Below, piece by piece: positions 20,637 to 30,835 of a stretch of DNA of 64,000 bases. The stretch comes from Prevotella melaninogenica. Lineage in GTDB: Bacteria; Bacteroidota; Bacteroidia; Bacteroidales; Bacteroidaceae. The notes beneath the pieces are model-generated. The model saw only the letters and a list, made by a program, of their open reading frames with translations, did not search any database and was not told where the DNA came from. Position 1 is the stretch's first letter; each line of letters opens with the position of its first letter. The DNA lies in NCBI RefSeq assembly GCF_018127965.1, contig NZ_CP072349.1:1058001-1122000 (forward strand), read 5' to 3'. The position numbers and the translations under genes are program-made.

Positions 20637-21941
20637 TTAAGATAAATGCTCTACCTTACTCTCTACCTCGCCAGCCTCAAAACGTGTTGTTATCGTATCA
20701 CCTATCTTTAAGTCTTTAGCGTTACGAATTGTTTTACCATTACACAAAGTAATACTGTACCCACGCTTTAAAAGTAAAGAAGGATCAAGCAACCTTGCCC
20801 GCTGTTCAAGTATATCAAGTCGATGATGCTCACCGGACAACTTATTTTTCAATGTGGGTAATAGACGATTTTGTAACGTACTTAAATGAAAATCAGCCTG
20901 TTTGATAGTTTCATTCATTCTCATCACCAGACGTTGAGATAAGCCTTCAAGCCAAGCCTCCTGCTTTGTACGAACCACAGAAAACAATACTGGAATATGT
21001 GAACCAATATGTTGAATACGCATTTTCTCAACCTCTAAAGCTTTCTTGACGCCATCAACTATCGCAGCTTGTGCGTTTTCTACTCTCATCAACGTTGAAG
21101 CAAGATGGTCTATGAGATAAGCAGCGGCAGCAGTTGGTGTTTTCACACGTTGAAACGATACCATATCCAAGATGCTTTCATCACGTTCGTGCCCAATACC
21201 TGTTATAATTGGTAATGGAAAGTTTGCCACATTCTCAGCAAGATTCAAGGTATCAAAACCGCTAAGGTCGGCTGTTGCGCCACCACCACGAATAATAACA
21301 ACACAGTCAAAATCTTCTTCACGACTATTGATTTGATTCAATGCGTTTATTATACTCTGTTCAACAGAGTCGCCCTGCATAATAGCAGGAAACAATTCTA
21401 CGTGGAAATAGAGTCCATACTCATTAGTTTCCAACTGATTACAGAAGTCACCATAACCAGCAGCGGTCTCAGAAGAGATTACAGCTATACGCTGAGCAAA
21501 CATCGGAAGACAAAGTTCTTTTTGCAAATCAAAGACTCCTTCAGCCTTTAATTGACGGATAATCTCTTGCCGCTTACGCATCATATCACCCATCGTATAC
21601 TCAGGATTGATATCATCAACTATCCAAGAGAAGCCATACTGAGGATGAAATTGAGCATGAACTTGTAACATTACCTTCATTCCTGCTCGTATTTCCTGAC
21701 CTGTAATACGAATAAAAGCTGGCTTAATAAGTGTCCAAATGTTGCTCCAACACTTTGCTGAAGCACGTGCTATAGGTACATTGCCCCCTTCGTTCTTCTC
21801 AATCAGCTCCATATAACAGTGTCCACGATTCTCACGGGCCTCAGACAATTCTGCTTCCACCCAATAAGAACGTGACAGAGTTGCGTCTATCACATCTGCT
21901 ACAAGACTGTTTAATTCAAATAACGAAAGTGTTTTGGTCAT
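20637..21941 (-). CDS. xseA: Exodeoxyribonuclease VII large subunit
   Basis: Catalytic subunit of exonuclease VII, 434 residues. An N-terminal OB fold (about 1-110) is followed by the catalytic domain (VISSETAAGYGDF near 153, IRGGGATADLSGFD near 222, ITGIGHERDESILD near 245, KTPTAAAAYLID near 267). A C-terminal coiled coil and a small beta domain (GYSITLCNGK) follow. It acts in DNA repair by trimming single-stranded DNA. It forms an operon with xseB. Confidence 0.95.
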   Translation of the reverse strand: MTKTLSLFELNSLVADVIDATLSRSYWVEAELSEARENRGHCYMELIEKNEGGNVPIARASAKCWSNIWTLIKPAFIRITGQEIRAGMKVMLQVHAQFHPQYGFSWIVDDINPEYTMGDMMRKRQEIIRQLKAEGVFDLQKELCLPMFAQRIAVISSETAAGYGDFCNQLETNEYGLYFHVELFPAIMQGDSVEQSIINALNQINSREEDFDCVVIIRGGGATADLSGFDTLNLAENVANFPLPIITGIGHERDESILDMVSFQRVKTPTAAAAYLIDHLASTLMRVENAQAAIVDGVKKALEVEKMRIQHIGSHIPVLFSVVRTKQEAWLEGLSQRLVMRMNETIKQADFHLSTLQNRLLPTLKNKLSGEHHRLDILEQRARLLDPSLLLKRGYSITLCNGKTIRNAKDLKIGDTITTRFEAGEVESKVEHLS

Positions 21942-21969
21942 CTTTTAGAAATATTTGTTTCACTAACCA

Positions 21970-23391
21970 CTACTGATTATAACGAGTTGCAGACTGATAG
22001 GCTGACCAAAAGTCAGGTATACCATATCCCATTATATTGTCAGGAGATTGACAATTATTTCCCGATTGACGAACAATATCTAATATCTCTTTTGCTGATT
22101 TATTAGGACATGCCTGCCACAAACAGGCAACCATACCAGCTATGAGTGGACAAGCGAACGACGTTCCATTGTCTGGTATGATATATCCCCTACCCGATAC
22201 GACATTTGTTGGACATCCATAAGCCATTACATCTGGCTTAATACGCCCATCAGCTGTAGGTCCTATCGATGAAAAAGGGGCATTAACTTTATCAAGAGTA
22301 ACCGCTCCCACGGTAAGAATATCATGAGCATCAGCAGGAACATTAATCTTCTTCCAAGTTCCCATACCATCGTTACCAGCACTATTTACAAGTATCATTC
22401 CCTTACTTGCCAAACGAGATGCTGCTTGAGAAATCGCTGCAGTTCGTCCATTTAGATCTGAGTAACGATAGTTCATAGTTTTATCATCAAAGCTGTGATA
22501 GCCCAAAGATGAACTAATAACATCCACACCTACTGAATCAGAGAACTCAACTGCAGCTATCCAAAAATCTTCTTCTGCAGGACTTTCTGTCGAATAGTCT
22601 TCCGTACGAAGCAACCAGAAATTAGCTTTAGGAGCTGTACCCACAAACACCGTAGGCTGGTTCATGGCTATTGTTGACAAAGTCTTGGTACCGTGATCCA
22701 TCTCTTTATAGACATCATTATCATACCCTGCAACAAAGTTATGTGTACCTTTTATATTGAGATTCCTAAAGGCAGCAATCTTATCAACATTCATAAAACC
22801 TGCATCCAACACTGCGATAGTCATGCCTTGTCCCATAAAACCAAGGTTGTGCAGCTTTCTGCCATTCAAACTCTCAATTTGTCCCTTACCCATACCATAA
22901 TAATCGTGAACAGTAGAATCAAGAGATTGAAGTTCAGAATTATAACGAACACGTTGAGAAAGTGGACGGATAGAGTCTGGAGAGACAAATACCAGCTTAC
23001 TATCTTTCACAAAAGACAATACTTTTAAGTCTTCTAACGTTTGGCGATTATTGCCACGCACAAGAACAGAGTTATTCCATTTACTCACAGCAACAACCTT
23101 ACCACCTCTCTTCTTGATCTGTTGAATATAATCAGGTGATACCGGTAGGTCTGTCGAATCAATCTTTAACCCCTGCCGTTCACGTCGAAGAAGAGAAGCT
23201 TTTGATAGAAATTTCTCTGGTTTATCCAAGGAATAAGGTGTTCCATTCTTATCTTTTAGAGTAACACGGAACATATAACACTTTCCTCCTGGGTACCCTA
23301 TCAAGCCACCACTCTTATTAGAAGCTAATAAAGTAGTGCTGACCAGTATAAATAGAAATGTAATATAACTTCTGAGATGAGTTTGTTTCAT
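21970..23391 (-). CDS. Secreted subtilisin-like (S8) serine protease
   Basis: Exported S8 peptidase of 473 residues. The start is set at 23391 (MKQTHLRS) because this gives a proper signal peptide, while the longer frame would run through a tRNA gene. The triad lies in AVLDAGF (Asp), DHGTKTLS (His) and NGTSFACPLIAG (Ser). The N-terminal 130 residues resemble a propeptide. A single in-frame domain follows, with no obvious sorting domain at the C terminus. It probably degrades host or dietary protein outside the inner membrane. Confidence 0.9.
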   Translation of the reverse strand: MKQTHLRSYITFLFILVSTTLLASNKSGGLIGYPGGKCYMFRVTLKDKNGTPYSLDKPEKFLSKASLLRRERQGLKIDSTDLPVSPDYIQQIKKRGGKVVAVSKWNNSVLVRGNNRQTLEDLKVLSFVKDSKLVFVSPDSIRPLSQRVRYNSELQSLDSTVHDYYGMGKGQIESLNGRKLHNLGFMGQGMTIAVLDAGFMNVDKIAAFRNLNIKGTHNFVAGYDNDVYKEMDHGTKTLSTIAMNQPTVFVGTAPKANFWLLRTEDYSTESPAEEDFWIAAVEFSDSVGVDVISSSLGYHSFDDKTMNYRYSDLNGRTAAISQAASRLASKGMILVNSAGNDGMGTWKKINVPADAHDILTVGAVTLDKVNAPFSSIGPTADGRIKPDVMAYGCPTNVVSGRGYIIPDNGTSFACPLIAGMVACLWQACPNKSAKEILDIVRQSGNNCQSPDNIMGYGIPDFWSAYQSATRYNQ

Positions 23392-23488
23392 AATCTGCAA
23401 ACTTACACAAAATAATCGAATTATGCCGCAGATATAGAAAGAAATTAAATAAATAAAAAGGATTTCCTTTATTAGGAAATCCTTCTTG

Positions 23489-23561
23489 TACACCCTTAGG
23501 GACTCGAACCCTAGACCCACTGATTAAGAGTCAGTTGCTCTACCAACTGAGCTAAGGGTGC
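23489..23561 (-). tRNA. tRNA-Lys (anticodon CTT)
   Basis: A 73-nt cloverleaf: acceptor GCACCCT/AGGGTGT, D arm with AGTTGGTAGA, anticodon loop CTCTTAA giving anticodon CTT, and T loop TTCGAGT. CCA is not encoded. It is almost identical to the next copy 40 bp upstream. Confidence 0.95.
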
Positions 23562-23600
23562 ATGCTAAACGAAAAGACCTGGGTTAGAAATCAATTCTTG

Positions 23601-23673
23601 TACACCCTTAGGGACTCGAACCCTAGACCCACTGATTAAGAGTCAGTTGCTCTACCAACTGAGCTAAGGGTGC
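23601..23673 (-). tRNA. tRNA-Lys (anticodon CTT), second copy
   Basis: Same 73-nt sequence and fold as the neighbour at 23489-23561, indicating a tandem duplication. It lies first in the transcript. Confidence 0.95.
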
Positions 23674-23995
23674 TCATTTCGTTTTTGCGAGTGCAAAGGT
23701 ATTACTTTTTTGCGAATTAACCAAACTTTTCTTTCTTTTTTTAGTCATAAATCAGTCGACTATATTAGACTTTCACGCAGCAAGTTTATTATAACTACAT
23801 GATAATATGAGTATTACAAAATGACATAGTTCTAAAAGGAAACAATTATTTTTATGTATTTATAATTATCTTTCGCTCCAGATAAGTAAATTCAGACGCC
23901 TTTGATGCCTAATCAACTTATATAATTTAAACAAATTGAGGATGAAACCGACGACAGTTTCATCCTCATAATATCGTTTTATAATGATTTCTCTA

Positions 23996-25411
23996 TTATA
24001 TATTATACTGATGCAAATCAACGAACTTACCACGCTGGCGACGCTCATCAATCATATGTTGTAGCTTTGCTTTGCGATGTGGCGCAATCCATTTCTTCGC
24101 AAAAATGTTAGGAATAGCAACACCAAGAGCAATACAAAATAATACCAACGAACCATTGATTGCAAAAGACATAGCATGCGTTACTTCTCCAACAACACCC
24201 TGCATTCCCATAAAGCCATAAAGTGCACGATACATTAATACACCTGGGACGATAGGGATAACAGCAGGAATAGTGATACACTGATGTGGTGTATGGAGGA
24301 TATGAACAGCCTTAATATTAATGATAGATATCAATGCCGAACCACAAAGTGAACCAACAACTATTCCAAGTCCAAGACCAGCATTTCCTGTTGAAGGATC
24401 AAGGAATACGAAGTTACGCGTACAAACACAGATTATACCTCCAACCGCAATCCAAGGCATTAAACGATATGGAATATTATAAATCGTTGCAAAGCCCATA
24501 GCAGAAATTGCAGCAGCAACAGCATAGACATAGAAAGAGTGATGAGGAATTGTTGATAGGTCTTTTGCAAAGCCATCAAAACTACCACACTTAATTGCCA
24601 ACATAATACCAAATGACATTGCTATGACAATAAGGAGCGTATTCATTGCACGGACTAATCCTGTGTTTATATGATTGTCTAACAAGTCATTAACAGCGTT
24701 TATTAAAGGTACTCCTGGAACAATATAAAGGGCACAAGCTAAGAGTGGATGCCAAGGAGTTTCTGTAAACAGAATTGGACGAAGGAACTCTGGTAGCGCT
24801 GCTTGAACGGTAGGTGTAGAGAGAAAAGATGACAACCATGCAAGAATTGTACTAACAAAAGCTGCAATAGCAAAGTTGGCATAAAGATTAGAACCAGAAT
24901 GATTCAAGAACATACGAAGGCGATTACCCAATATAGCTGCTATAGAAGCATAGAAGAAAGCTGTCCAATCACAACCAAACTGAATACAGAATCCACCACA
25001 AGCAAGACCTGCACCAATAGCAATCACCCAATCCTTGTAATAGTGTTTACCATTAGCAATCTTCTCAAGTTCTTCTTCATACTTGTCTAACGAATAGTCT
25101 TTTTGAATAGCACGCCATGAGAGTTTTGAAACTTCCTGAATAGCAAGCATATTAATCACGTGCTTATCACAACGTTGCATCTTAGAAAAGCTATGATATT
25201 CGTCACTAATATTCACCTGCAACATATAGTAATCTACATTCATGTGTAGATTTTCCTTTGGAAGTCCCAAATAAGCTGCTGTGCGCTCCATATTTCGCTT
25301 CACACGACTCGTATCAGCAGAACTTTCCATAAGAATTTGCCCTGTACGAAGGAGCAAATCGAGTTTTCTACGAAGGGTTTTCTTGGAACAATCCATCTGT
25401 TTTTCGTCCAT
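23996..25411 (-). CDS. Threonine/serine exporter family protein (ThrE, two-domain)
   Basis: Inner-membrane protein of 471 residues. The N-terminal ThrE domain (DUF1212, about 15-270) begins with a cytosolic part, LLLRTGQILMESSADTSRVKRNMERTAAYLG, followed by about five membrane helices (IVPGVPLINAVNDLLDNHI is typical). The C-terminal ThrE_2 domain (DUF3815, about 290-440) adds four to five more helices (PAVIPIVPGVLMYRALYG). Characterised relatives export threonine or serine; others have been linked to succinate export. It stands alone. Confidence 0.9.
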   Translation of the reverse strand: MDEKQMDCSKKTLRRKLDLLLRTGQILMESSADTSRVKRNMERTAAYLGLPKENLHMNVDYYMLQVNISDEYHSFSKMQRCDKHVINMLAIQEVSKLSWRAIQKDYSLDKYEEELEKIANGKHYYKDWVIAIGAGLACGGFCIQFGCDWTAFFYASIAAILGNRLRMFLNHSGSNLYANFAIAAFVSTILAWLSSFLSTPTVQAALPEFLRPILFTETPWHPLLACALYIVPGVPLINAVNDLLDNHINTGLVRAMNTLLIVIAMSFGIMLAIKCGSFDGFAKDLSTIPHHSFYVYAVAAAISAMGFATIYNIPYRLMPWIAVGGIICVCTRNFVFLDPSTGNAGLGLGIVVGSLCGSALISIINIKAVHILHTPHQCITIPAVIPIVPGVLMYRALYGFMGMQGVVGEVTHAMSFAINGSLVLFCIALGVAIPNIFAKKWIAPHRKAKLQHMIDERRQRGKFVDLHQYNI

Positions 25412-26132
25412 ACAAAACTATCTTTAAACTTTAAAACTTTTGCAAAGGTACAATTTATTATCCGTATAGGAAAATTACGCTACTAAAATTCAAATCTTTA
25501 GCTTAATAATTATAGAACTTTGTTCTCAATGGTAAAAGGCTCATCAGACTTTTCGAGTAATACTACTATAGATTTTTACGACGCAAACCTCTACTTTCCT
25601 TTAAGCTTATTCGTGATCAACAAGTTTTCTTATGCTCAGTAAAGCTGTACATCGTAACCGTCCACACCCTTCCGCACCATTAGTGTTCACCGCCCGCACA
25701 ATATGTGCTAACCCTCCGCACCAAATCATTTCACAAACAGTAAAATACGGATTATGAGAAGTTTGAGTAGGTATATATCAAAGAGTGGATGAATAAAAAC
25801 AAACGAGTTACTTTCCCTCTCTTTATTTTTCAATGCCTCAAAGAATCTTCTATCAATGCAGCAACGATAACCATTTTCTCGTAGAAAACGAAGTGGACGA
25901 GAAGAAATCCGGACTATAACATTGAGTTTCTTACATCTTCGTTAGGAAATCTCTTCAAAGCCGTTTTTCATTGAGGTATTAATACCGACAATATCCTGGT
26001 AATCAAAGCTTTTCTGTTGGATAAATCGATTTTAATGGAGTGTTGTAACCATGAAAATAAAGCTTCTCAAATAGTTATAATATGCAATATGTGCAATAAA
26101 ACAAAGAATCTTCAAAAATAAATTCCGATTTC
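25412..26132. other. Intergenic region with repeat array and a decayed coding fragment
   Basis: No intact gene. The palindrome array copy 3 lies at 25674-25727. On the minus strand about 25810-25915 is open and protein-like (it contains RPLRFLRENGYR and DRRFFEALKNKERE), but has no start or family match, so it may be the remains of a gene. A long AT-rich stretch follows. Confidence 0.4.
25674..25727. repeat. 22-bp phased palindrome array, copy 3
   Basis: Units GCACCATTAGTGT (25674) and GCACAATATGTGC (25696) and a half unit GCACCAAATC (25718) start exactly 22 bp apart. The orientation is the same as copies 1 and 5, with the half unit last. Confidence 0.8.
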
Positions 26133-26164
26133 TTTGGATTTCTAAAGAATGTTATATATTTTTG
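26133..26164 (+). promoter_or_regulatory. Promoter of the frameshifted lipoprotein gene
   Basis: TTTG (26133-26136), 20 bp, TATTTTTG (26157-26164). It supports the start at 26176 rather than an upstream in-frame ATG that would lie inside the promoter. Confidence 0.6.
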
Positions 26165-26175
26165 CTCAAATCGTT

Positions 26176-27213
26176 ATGAGAAAATATATTTTTACTGCCA
26201 TTATAGCATCTGTAACTTTAACGAGTTGCTTGAGTTTCTTCCCCAATCGGTACGAGAAAGCTCTTGTATACAATGGTTTTCGAGTAAATACCAATACAGG
26301 GATAGCTACAAAAGTGAACATAAAAGGCTACTATTCTATAGTTAAAGATAGCACCGATTCTGTTACTGTAGGAGGTTCTTCTATCATTAGCAAGGGTGGC
26401 ATGTCGACGCTTGCAGGGTATAATCCTTTTATCCTTTATGAGGATGGAACATACGGAAATATTCTTTTTAATGCTGTAGAAAAGGATTTTTATGCCAATG
26501 AGCATTATAAGAGAGCTAATGTGGAATTGGATAAGGAGTGTACTCCTTTGAATAAGATATATCTTATGAGGAGTGGGTATTATAAGCTAAAAGAAGATAC
26601 AATCTGTGTAACGACATATATATTTTATTTACTACGCACAGAACTGGTATTACTGAGGTATAAAATCATTGATAGTTGTCATCTGCTACTTTTAGATGAA
26701 ACTTATATTTCTGGAAATAAAATGAAAACGATACTTGTGTTCAGAATAGGATATTTGAATTTATCCCAGCTAAAACACTTCCTTCTCCTTCCTTGTTCCC
26801 AATTAAAAAGAAAAGGTGGGCTTGGGCTAATAAGAAGGATTGGAAACAATTTAAGCATAGTATTGCAAGAACATCAAAAAACAATAAGAATATACAATAT
26901 TTTTTTCAAGTTTATCAGAGATACATTTTATAGCAATTATTACTTATCATCCTTTAATCCACATCGATCATTAGAGGCTAAACATATTTTGTTTTATTAT
27001 CGAGCAGATCTTGGGCTAATAAGAAGGATTGGAAACAATTTAAGCATAGTATTGCAAGAACATCAAAAACAAATAAGAATATACTATATTTTTTTCAAGT
27101 TTATCAGAACTACATTTTATAGCAATTATTGCTTATCATTCTTTAACCCAAATCGATCATTAGAGGTTAAACATATTTTGTTTTATTATCGAGCAGATTA
27201 TTTGGCTTTGTAA
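26176..27213 (+). pseudogene. Frameshifted lipoprotein gene with 189-bp tandem duplication
   Basis: It starts as a lipoprotein (signal ending TLTSC) followed by a soluble domain up to about 26720. There the reading becomes improbable, while the +2 frame opens into ENDTCVQNRIFEFIPAKT and a basic tail (KKKRWAWANKKDW) that stops at 26931-26933. One extra A in the run at 26719-26722 would join the two frames. As read, the frame continues through both copies of a 189-bp tandem repeat (26821-27198) to 27213. No family was recognised. Either the gene is broken here or the run is misread. Confidence 0.6.
26821..27198. repeat. Tandem duplication, 2 x 189 bp
   Basis: Unit 1 (26821-27009) and unit 2 (27010-27198) are adjacent and nearly identical, both running from CTTGGGCTAATAAG to CGAGCAGAT. 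Unit 1 spans the likely true 3' end of the lipoprotein gene and the sequence after it. The length is a multiple of three, so open frames pass through both units. Confidence 0.9.
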
Positions 27214-27224
27214 CGCAGGCGTAA

Positions 27225-27428
27225 CGGGCTACGTCAAGTTACAAAGATACACAAGATGCCGATAAGAAAATAAAAGATGTTAGGAAACAATACTATAGTT
27301 ATAAGAATTATACATATTGTGGTCTAATGACCGATTGGGCTTTAGTAAGATTACTAAACATTGATCTTTTTGATTCGTTTAATCTCAAAATCTACAGCGA
27401 TAGTATTTATTGTTTTATTTCACGGTAG
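27225..27428 (+). pseudogene. Remnant of an unknown gene, 3' part only
   Basis: An open stretch of about 67 codons without a start encodes KKIKDVRKQYYSYKNYTY, CGLMTDWALVRLLNIDLF and FNLKIYSDSIYCFISR before a TAG at 27426. A shorter, more damaged copy lies at 18092-18165. No family was recognised. The surrounding region (27214-27908) contains no intact gene. Confidence 0.4.
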
Positions 27429-27467
27429 TTGACTTCGATTATCTCTTTAAGATTATCGGAATCTTCT

Positions 27468-27686
27468 TCATTTTAAGAGACATTGATTTTGGGAATAAAC
27501 AGGTCTTTTAGTGTTCAGTAAATCCGTAATGTGACTCTCCTTGTAATAACACTTGTGTTCAATCATTGAATAAGGAATTTTACCCACATCTCTGTATGAT
27601 TTCAAGGTATACTTACTGATAATCAAACGCTTACATGAATCTTCGTTATCAAGCCAGCCCTCCGCATTGAGCGGATTGCCGATGAA
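27468..27686 (-). pseudogene. Remnant of a helix-turn-helix (excisionase-like) gene
   Basis: A start-less open frame of about 72 codons reads GWLDNEDSCKRLIISKYTL, then KSYRDVGKIPYSMIEHKCYY, then KESHITDLLNTKRP. The pattern (W-L-D-N-x-D, S-x-x-T-L, R-D-x-G-x-I-P-Y-S, H-K-x-Y-Y-K, D-x-x-x-L-L) is that of the MerR/AlpA-like proteins carried by Bacteroidota conjugative and mobilisable elements. It is probably a leftover from a lost element. Confidence 0.55.
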
Positions 27687-27908
27687 TTAATCGATACGAT
27701 GAATAAAGTTTGCAGAACAAAACAATTTATTAAAAATATATTTTCCTGTCACTGATGTCATCTAAAAAGAGCCTATAAATCATTGATTTGCAGTACCTTT
27801 ATATGAAGTGTTAAAAGTGACAGCAAAATAAAATTAAAATAACAATGGTTATATCACTAACTTTAGTCTGCTTTATTACTCCCCATATCGGAAACCTTAA
27901 TTAAAATA

Positions 27909-28958
27909 TTATAGCTGCATAATAGCTTTTTGGATATTATCTTTTGCAACGTTAGGCTTCATTGCTTCTGTGAGCAACATATCCTTTGGTGTAATACATT
28001 GAACTTGTGAGAAGCCTGCTTTAAGTAAAGCTGCCGCATCCTTTATCTTCCCAGCTATAAGCATAACAGGAACATTCTTGCGAAGACCATATTCTAAAAC
28101 CCTTATCGGTATCTTTCCCATTAATGTCTGACCATCTGCGCTACCCTCCCCTGTTATAATCAAATCAGCATCTTCTATAAGTGAACTAAAATTGACAGTT
28201 TCTAAAAGTACATCTGCACCCGACCTCATCTTGGCATTCATAAACTGCATAAAAGCATAACCCAATCCGCCTGCAGCTCCAGCACCGTTATTCAAAGAAC
28301 AATCAAAACCTAACTGAGCAGCAGCCATACGCGCAAAAGTATGTGCTCGACGATCCAAACAAACTATCATTTCTGGTGTCGCTCCCTTCTGTGGACCAAA
28401 AACGACAGCAGCACCACGTTCACCAAAGAGAGGATTATTTACATCTGAAGCTAAGATTATATCTAAATCTCGTAAAAATTTATCACGCCAGTTCTTCCCA
28501 AGAATGTCTTTCAAAGCAGCTAACATACCAAGTCCGCAATCGCTTGTAGCCGACCCTCCAAGTCCGATAATAAACTTTCTAAACCCTCTTTGAAGTGCAT
28601 CTGCAAAGAGTTCACCTAATCCATAAGTGGTAGCTCGTAAAGGGTTCAAATCCTGCTCCTTAAGAAGATTTATGCCACACGACAAAGCCGTCTCTATGAC
28701 GACCATATTATCTGCACATACAGCATAGCTTGCTTGAATGGGACGCATGAGTGCATCGTGGCAATTAATAGTAATCTCCTTACAGTCGAATAACTGTAAA
28801 AAGACTTCTAACATTCCATCTCCTCCATCCGTGACAGGTACCTTTACAATCTTAGCATCATGCCACCGTTCACGAAGTCCTTGCTCTACTGCATCTTCTG
28901 CTTCAACAGAAGAGAGACAACCTTTAAAACTATCAATAGCTAAAATAATATGCTTCAT
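27909..28958 (-). CDS. Glycerate kinase (GlxK/GarK type)
   Basis: ATP-dependent kinase making 2- or 3-phosphoglycerate from glycerate, 349 residues (normal about 370-380). Signatures are DSFKGCLSSVEAEDAVEQG at 9, VTDGGDGMLE near 42, GLGGSATSDCGLGMLAAL near 132, NNGAGAAGGLGYAF near 224 and ITGEGSADGQTLMGKIP near 262. The gene is divergent from sppA with a 93-bp gap. Confidence 0.92.
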   Translation of the reverse strand: MKHIILAIDSFKGCLSSVEAEDAVEQGLRERWHDAKIVKVPVTDGGDGMLEVFLQLFDCKEITINCHDALMRPIQASYAVCADNMVVIETALSCGINLLKEQDLNPLRATTYGLGELFADALQRGFRKFIIGLGGSATSDCGLGMLAALKDILGKNWRDKFLRDLDIILASDVNNPLFGERGAAVVFGPQKGATPEMIVCLDRRAHTFARMAAAQLGFDCSLNNGAGAAGGLGYAFMQFMNAKMRSGADVLLETVNFSSLIEDADLIITGEGSADGQTLMGKIPIRVLEYGLRKNVPVMLIAGKIKDAAALLKAGFSQVQCITPKDMLLTEAMKPNVAKDNIQKAIMQL

Positions 28959-28992
28959 ATTGACTGCAAAGTTATTAAGAATTCGTGAATAA

Positions 28993-29022
28993 TTTGGTTT
29001 TTACATCTATTATATATCTTTG
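28993..29022 (+). promoter_or_regulatory. sppA promoter
   Basis: TTTG (28993-28996), 18 bp, TATCTTTG (29015-29022), in the divergent gap with the glycerate kinase gene. The ATG follows 29 bp later. Confidence 0.65.
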
Positions 29023-29051
29023 CAAGATAAACTGTAATTATATACCTCTTT

Positions 29052-30829
29052 ATGAAACAATTTTTCAAATTTGTTTTTGCTTCTTTCTTTGGAATGATGT
29101 TGTTTAGCATCGTTACAGGACTCTTTGCACTTTTTACTATTGTTGGTATGATTGCATCGCAGGATACAACCAAAGAACCTGAAGACAACTCAGTACTTGT
29201 ATTGAATCTTTCAGGACAGATGTCAGAGAGAAGTGAAAACAATTTTCTTAGTCAGCTACAAGGTTCTCAATAAATAGTTTGGGTCTTGACGATATGCTTG
29301 AAGGAATCAGAAAAGCTAAAGACAACGATAAAATAAAGGGTATATACATAGAAGCTGGTGCGTTTGCGTCTGATTCATATGCTTCTATGCAGGCATTGCG
29401 TAAAGCACTACTCGATTTTAAGAAGAGTAGAAAGTGGATTATTTCTTACGCTGACACCTATACACAGGGTACATACTATTTGTCGTCTGTTGCTGATAAG
29501 GTTTATCTTAATCCACAAGGACAGATTGACTGGCATGGATTAGCTTCTGAACCAGTTTTCATTAAGGACCTCTTGGCGAAATTCGGTGTAAAGATGCAGG
29601 TAGTAAAGGTTGGTGCTTACAAGAGCGCAACCGAGATGTTCACAGGTGACAAGATGAGTGATGCTAATCGTGAACAAACATCAGCCTATTTAAACAGTAT
29701 TTGGGGCAATATTACAAAGGAAGTTGGCGCAAGCAGAAGTTTGTCAGTAGCACAACTGAACGCATACGCTGACAGTATGATAACCTTTGCTGACCCACAA
29801 GAATATGTAAAATTAAAGCTCGTTGATGGCTTAGTTTATACAGACCAGATAAAGGGAATCGTCAAAAAACAGTTAGGTATTGAGGCTGACAAAGACATTA
29901 ATCAGGTTACAATTGCTGACATGGTGAACACTGAGGACAAAAACCAAGGTGATAAGGAAAATGAAGTTGCAGTCTACTATGCTTATGGTGACATTGTTGA
30001 TGGTGTTGTAGGAGGTCTTTTCTCACAGGATCATCAGATTGACGCACAAGTTGTTTGCAAAGATTTGGAGAAGCTGGCAAAAGATAAAGATGTTAAAGCT
30101 GTTGTCGTACGTGTCAACTCTGGCGGTGGTTCTGCTTATGCATCAGAGCAAATCTGGCATCAGATTATGGAACTGAAGAAGTTGAAACCTGTCGTTGTTA
30201 GTATGGGTGGAATGGCTGCATCTGGTGGCTATTATATATCAGCTCCAGCCAACTGGATTGTTGCTGAGCCTACTACAATCACAGGCTCTATAGGAATCTT
30301 TGGTATGTTCCCTGATGTGAGCGGTCTGCTAAGAGAAAAATTGGGCTTAAAGTTTGATGAGGTGAAAACCAACAAATATGCAGACTTTGGCACACGCGCT
30401 CGTCCTTTCACAGAAGAAGAAATGTCATATCTTAGCCAATATGTAAATCGTGGCTATAAACTCTTCCGTCACCGTGTGGCAGAAGGACGTAAGATGACTG
30501 AAGAACAGGTTGAGAAGGTAGCACAGGGGCATGTGTTTACAGGTCAAGATGCACAAAAGATAGGACTTGTCGATCAGCTTGGTGGATTGGATGTTGCTGT
30601 AGCAAAAGCTGCACAACTTGCTAAACTACCAAATTATAGAACATGTGCTTATCCAAAGGAGCCTAACTTCTTGGAGCAAATGGTGGAGCAAACCAATCCT
30701 AATAATTACCTCAGCCAACAGTTACGTGCTAACTTAGGTGACTATTATGAGCCATTCACACTCTTGAAGACCATCGATCAACAGAGTGCAATTCAGGCAC
30801 GTTTGCCATTTTATCCTAATATCCATTAA
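29052..30829 (+). pseudogene. sppA: Signal peptide peptidase SppA, broken by one frameshift
   Basis: S49 membrane protease that clears cleaved signal peptides. The N-terminal part (29052-29273) has the membrane helix (SFFGMMLFSIVTGLFALF) and stops after QLQGSQ. The rest resumes at once in another frame from SLGLDDMLEGI to 30829. A single extra A before the TAA at 29271 would restore a protein of about 592 residues. The catalytic Lys (GAYKSATEMF) and Ser (MAASGGYY) are intact. Only one base is wrong, so a sequencing or assembly error is as likely as real inactivation. Confidence 0.85.
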
Positions 30830-30835
30830 TCATAT

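Noticed and set aside
23392..23520. Longer N terminus for the S8 protease
   Set aside because: The extension reads through the 3' half of a tRNA-Lys gene, while the internal ATG at 23391 gives a normal signal peptide.
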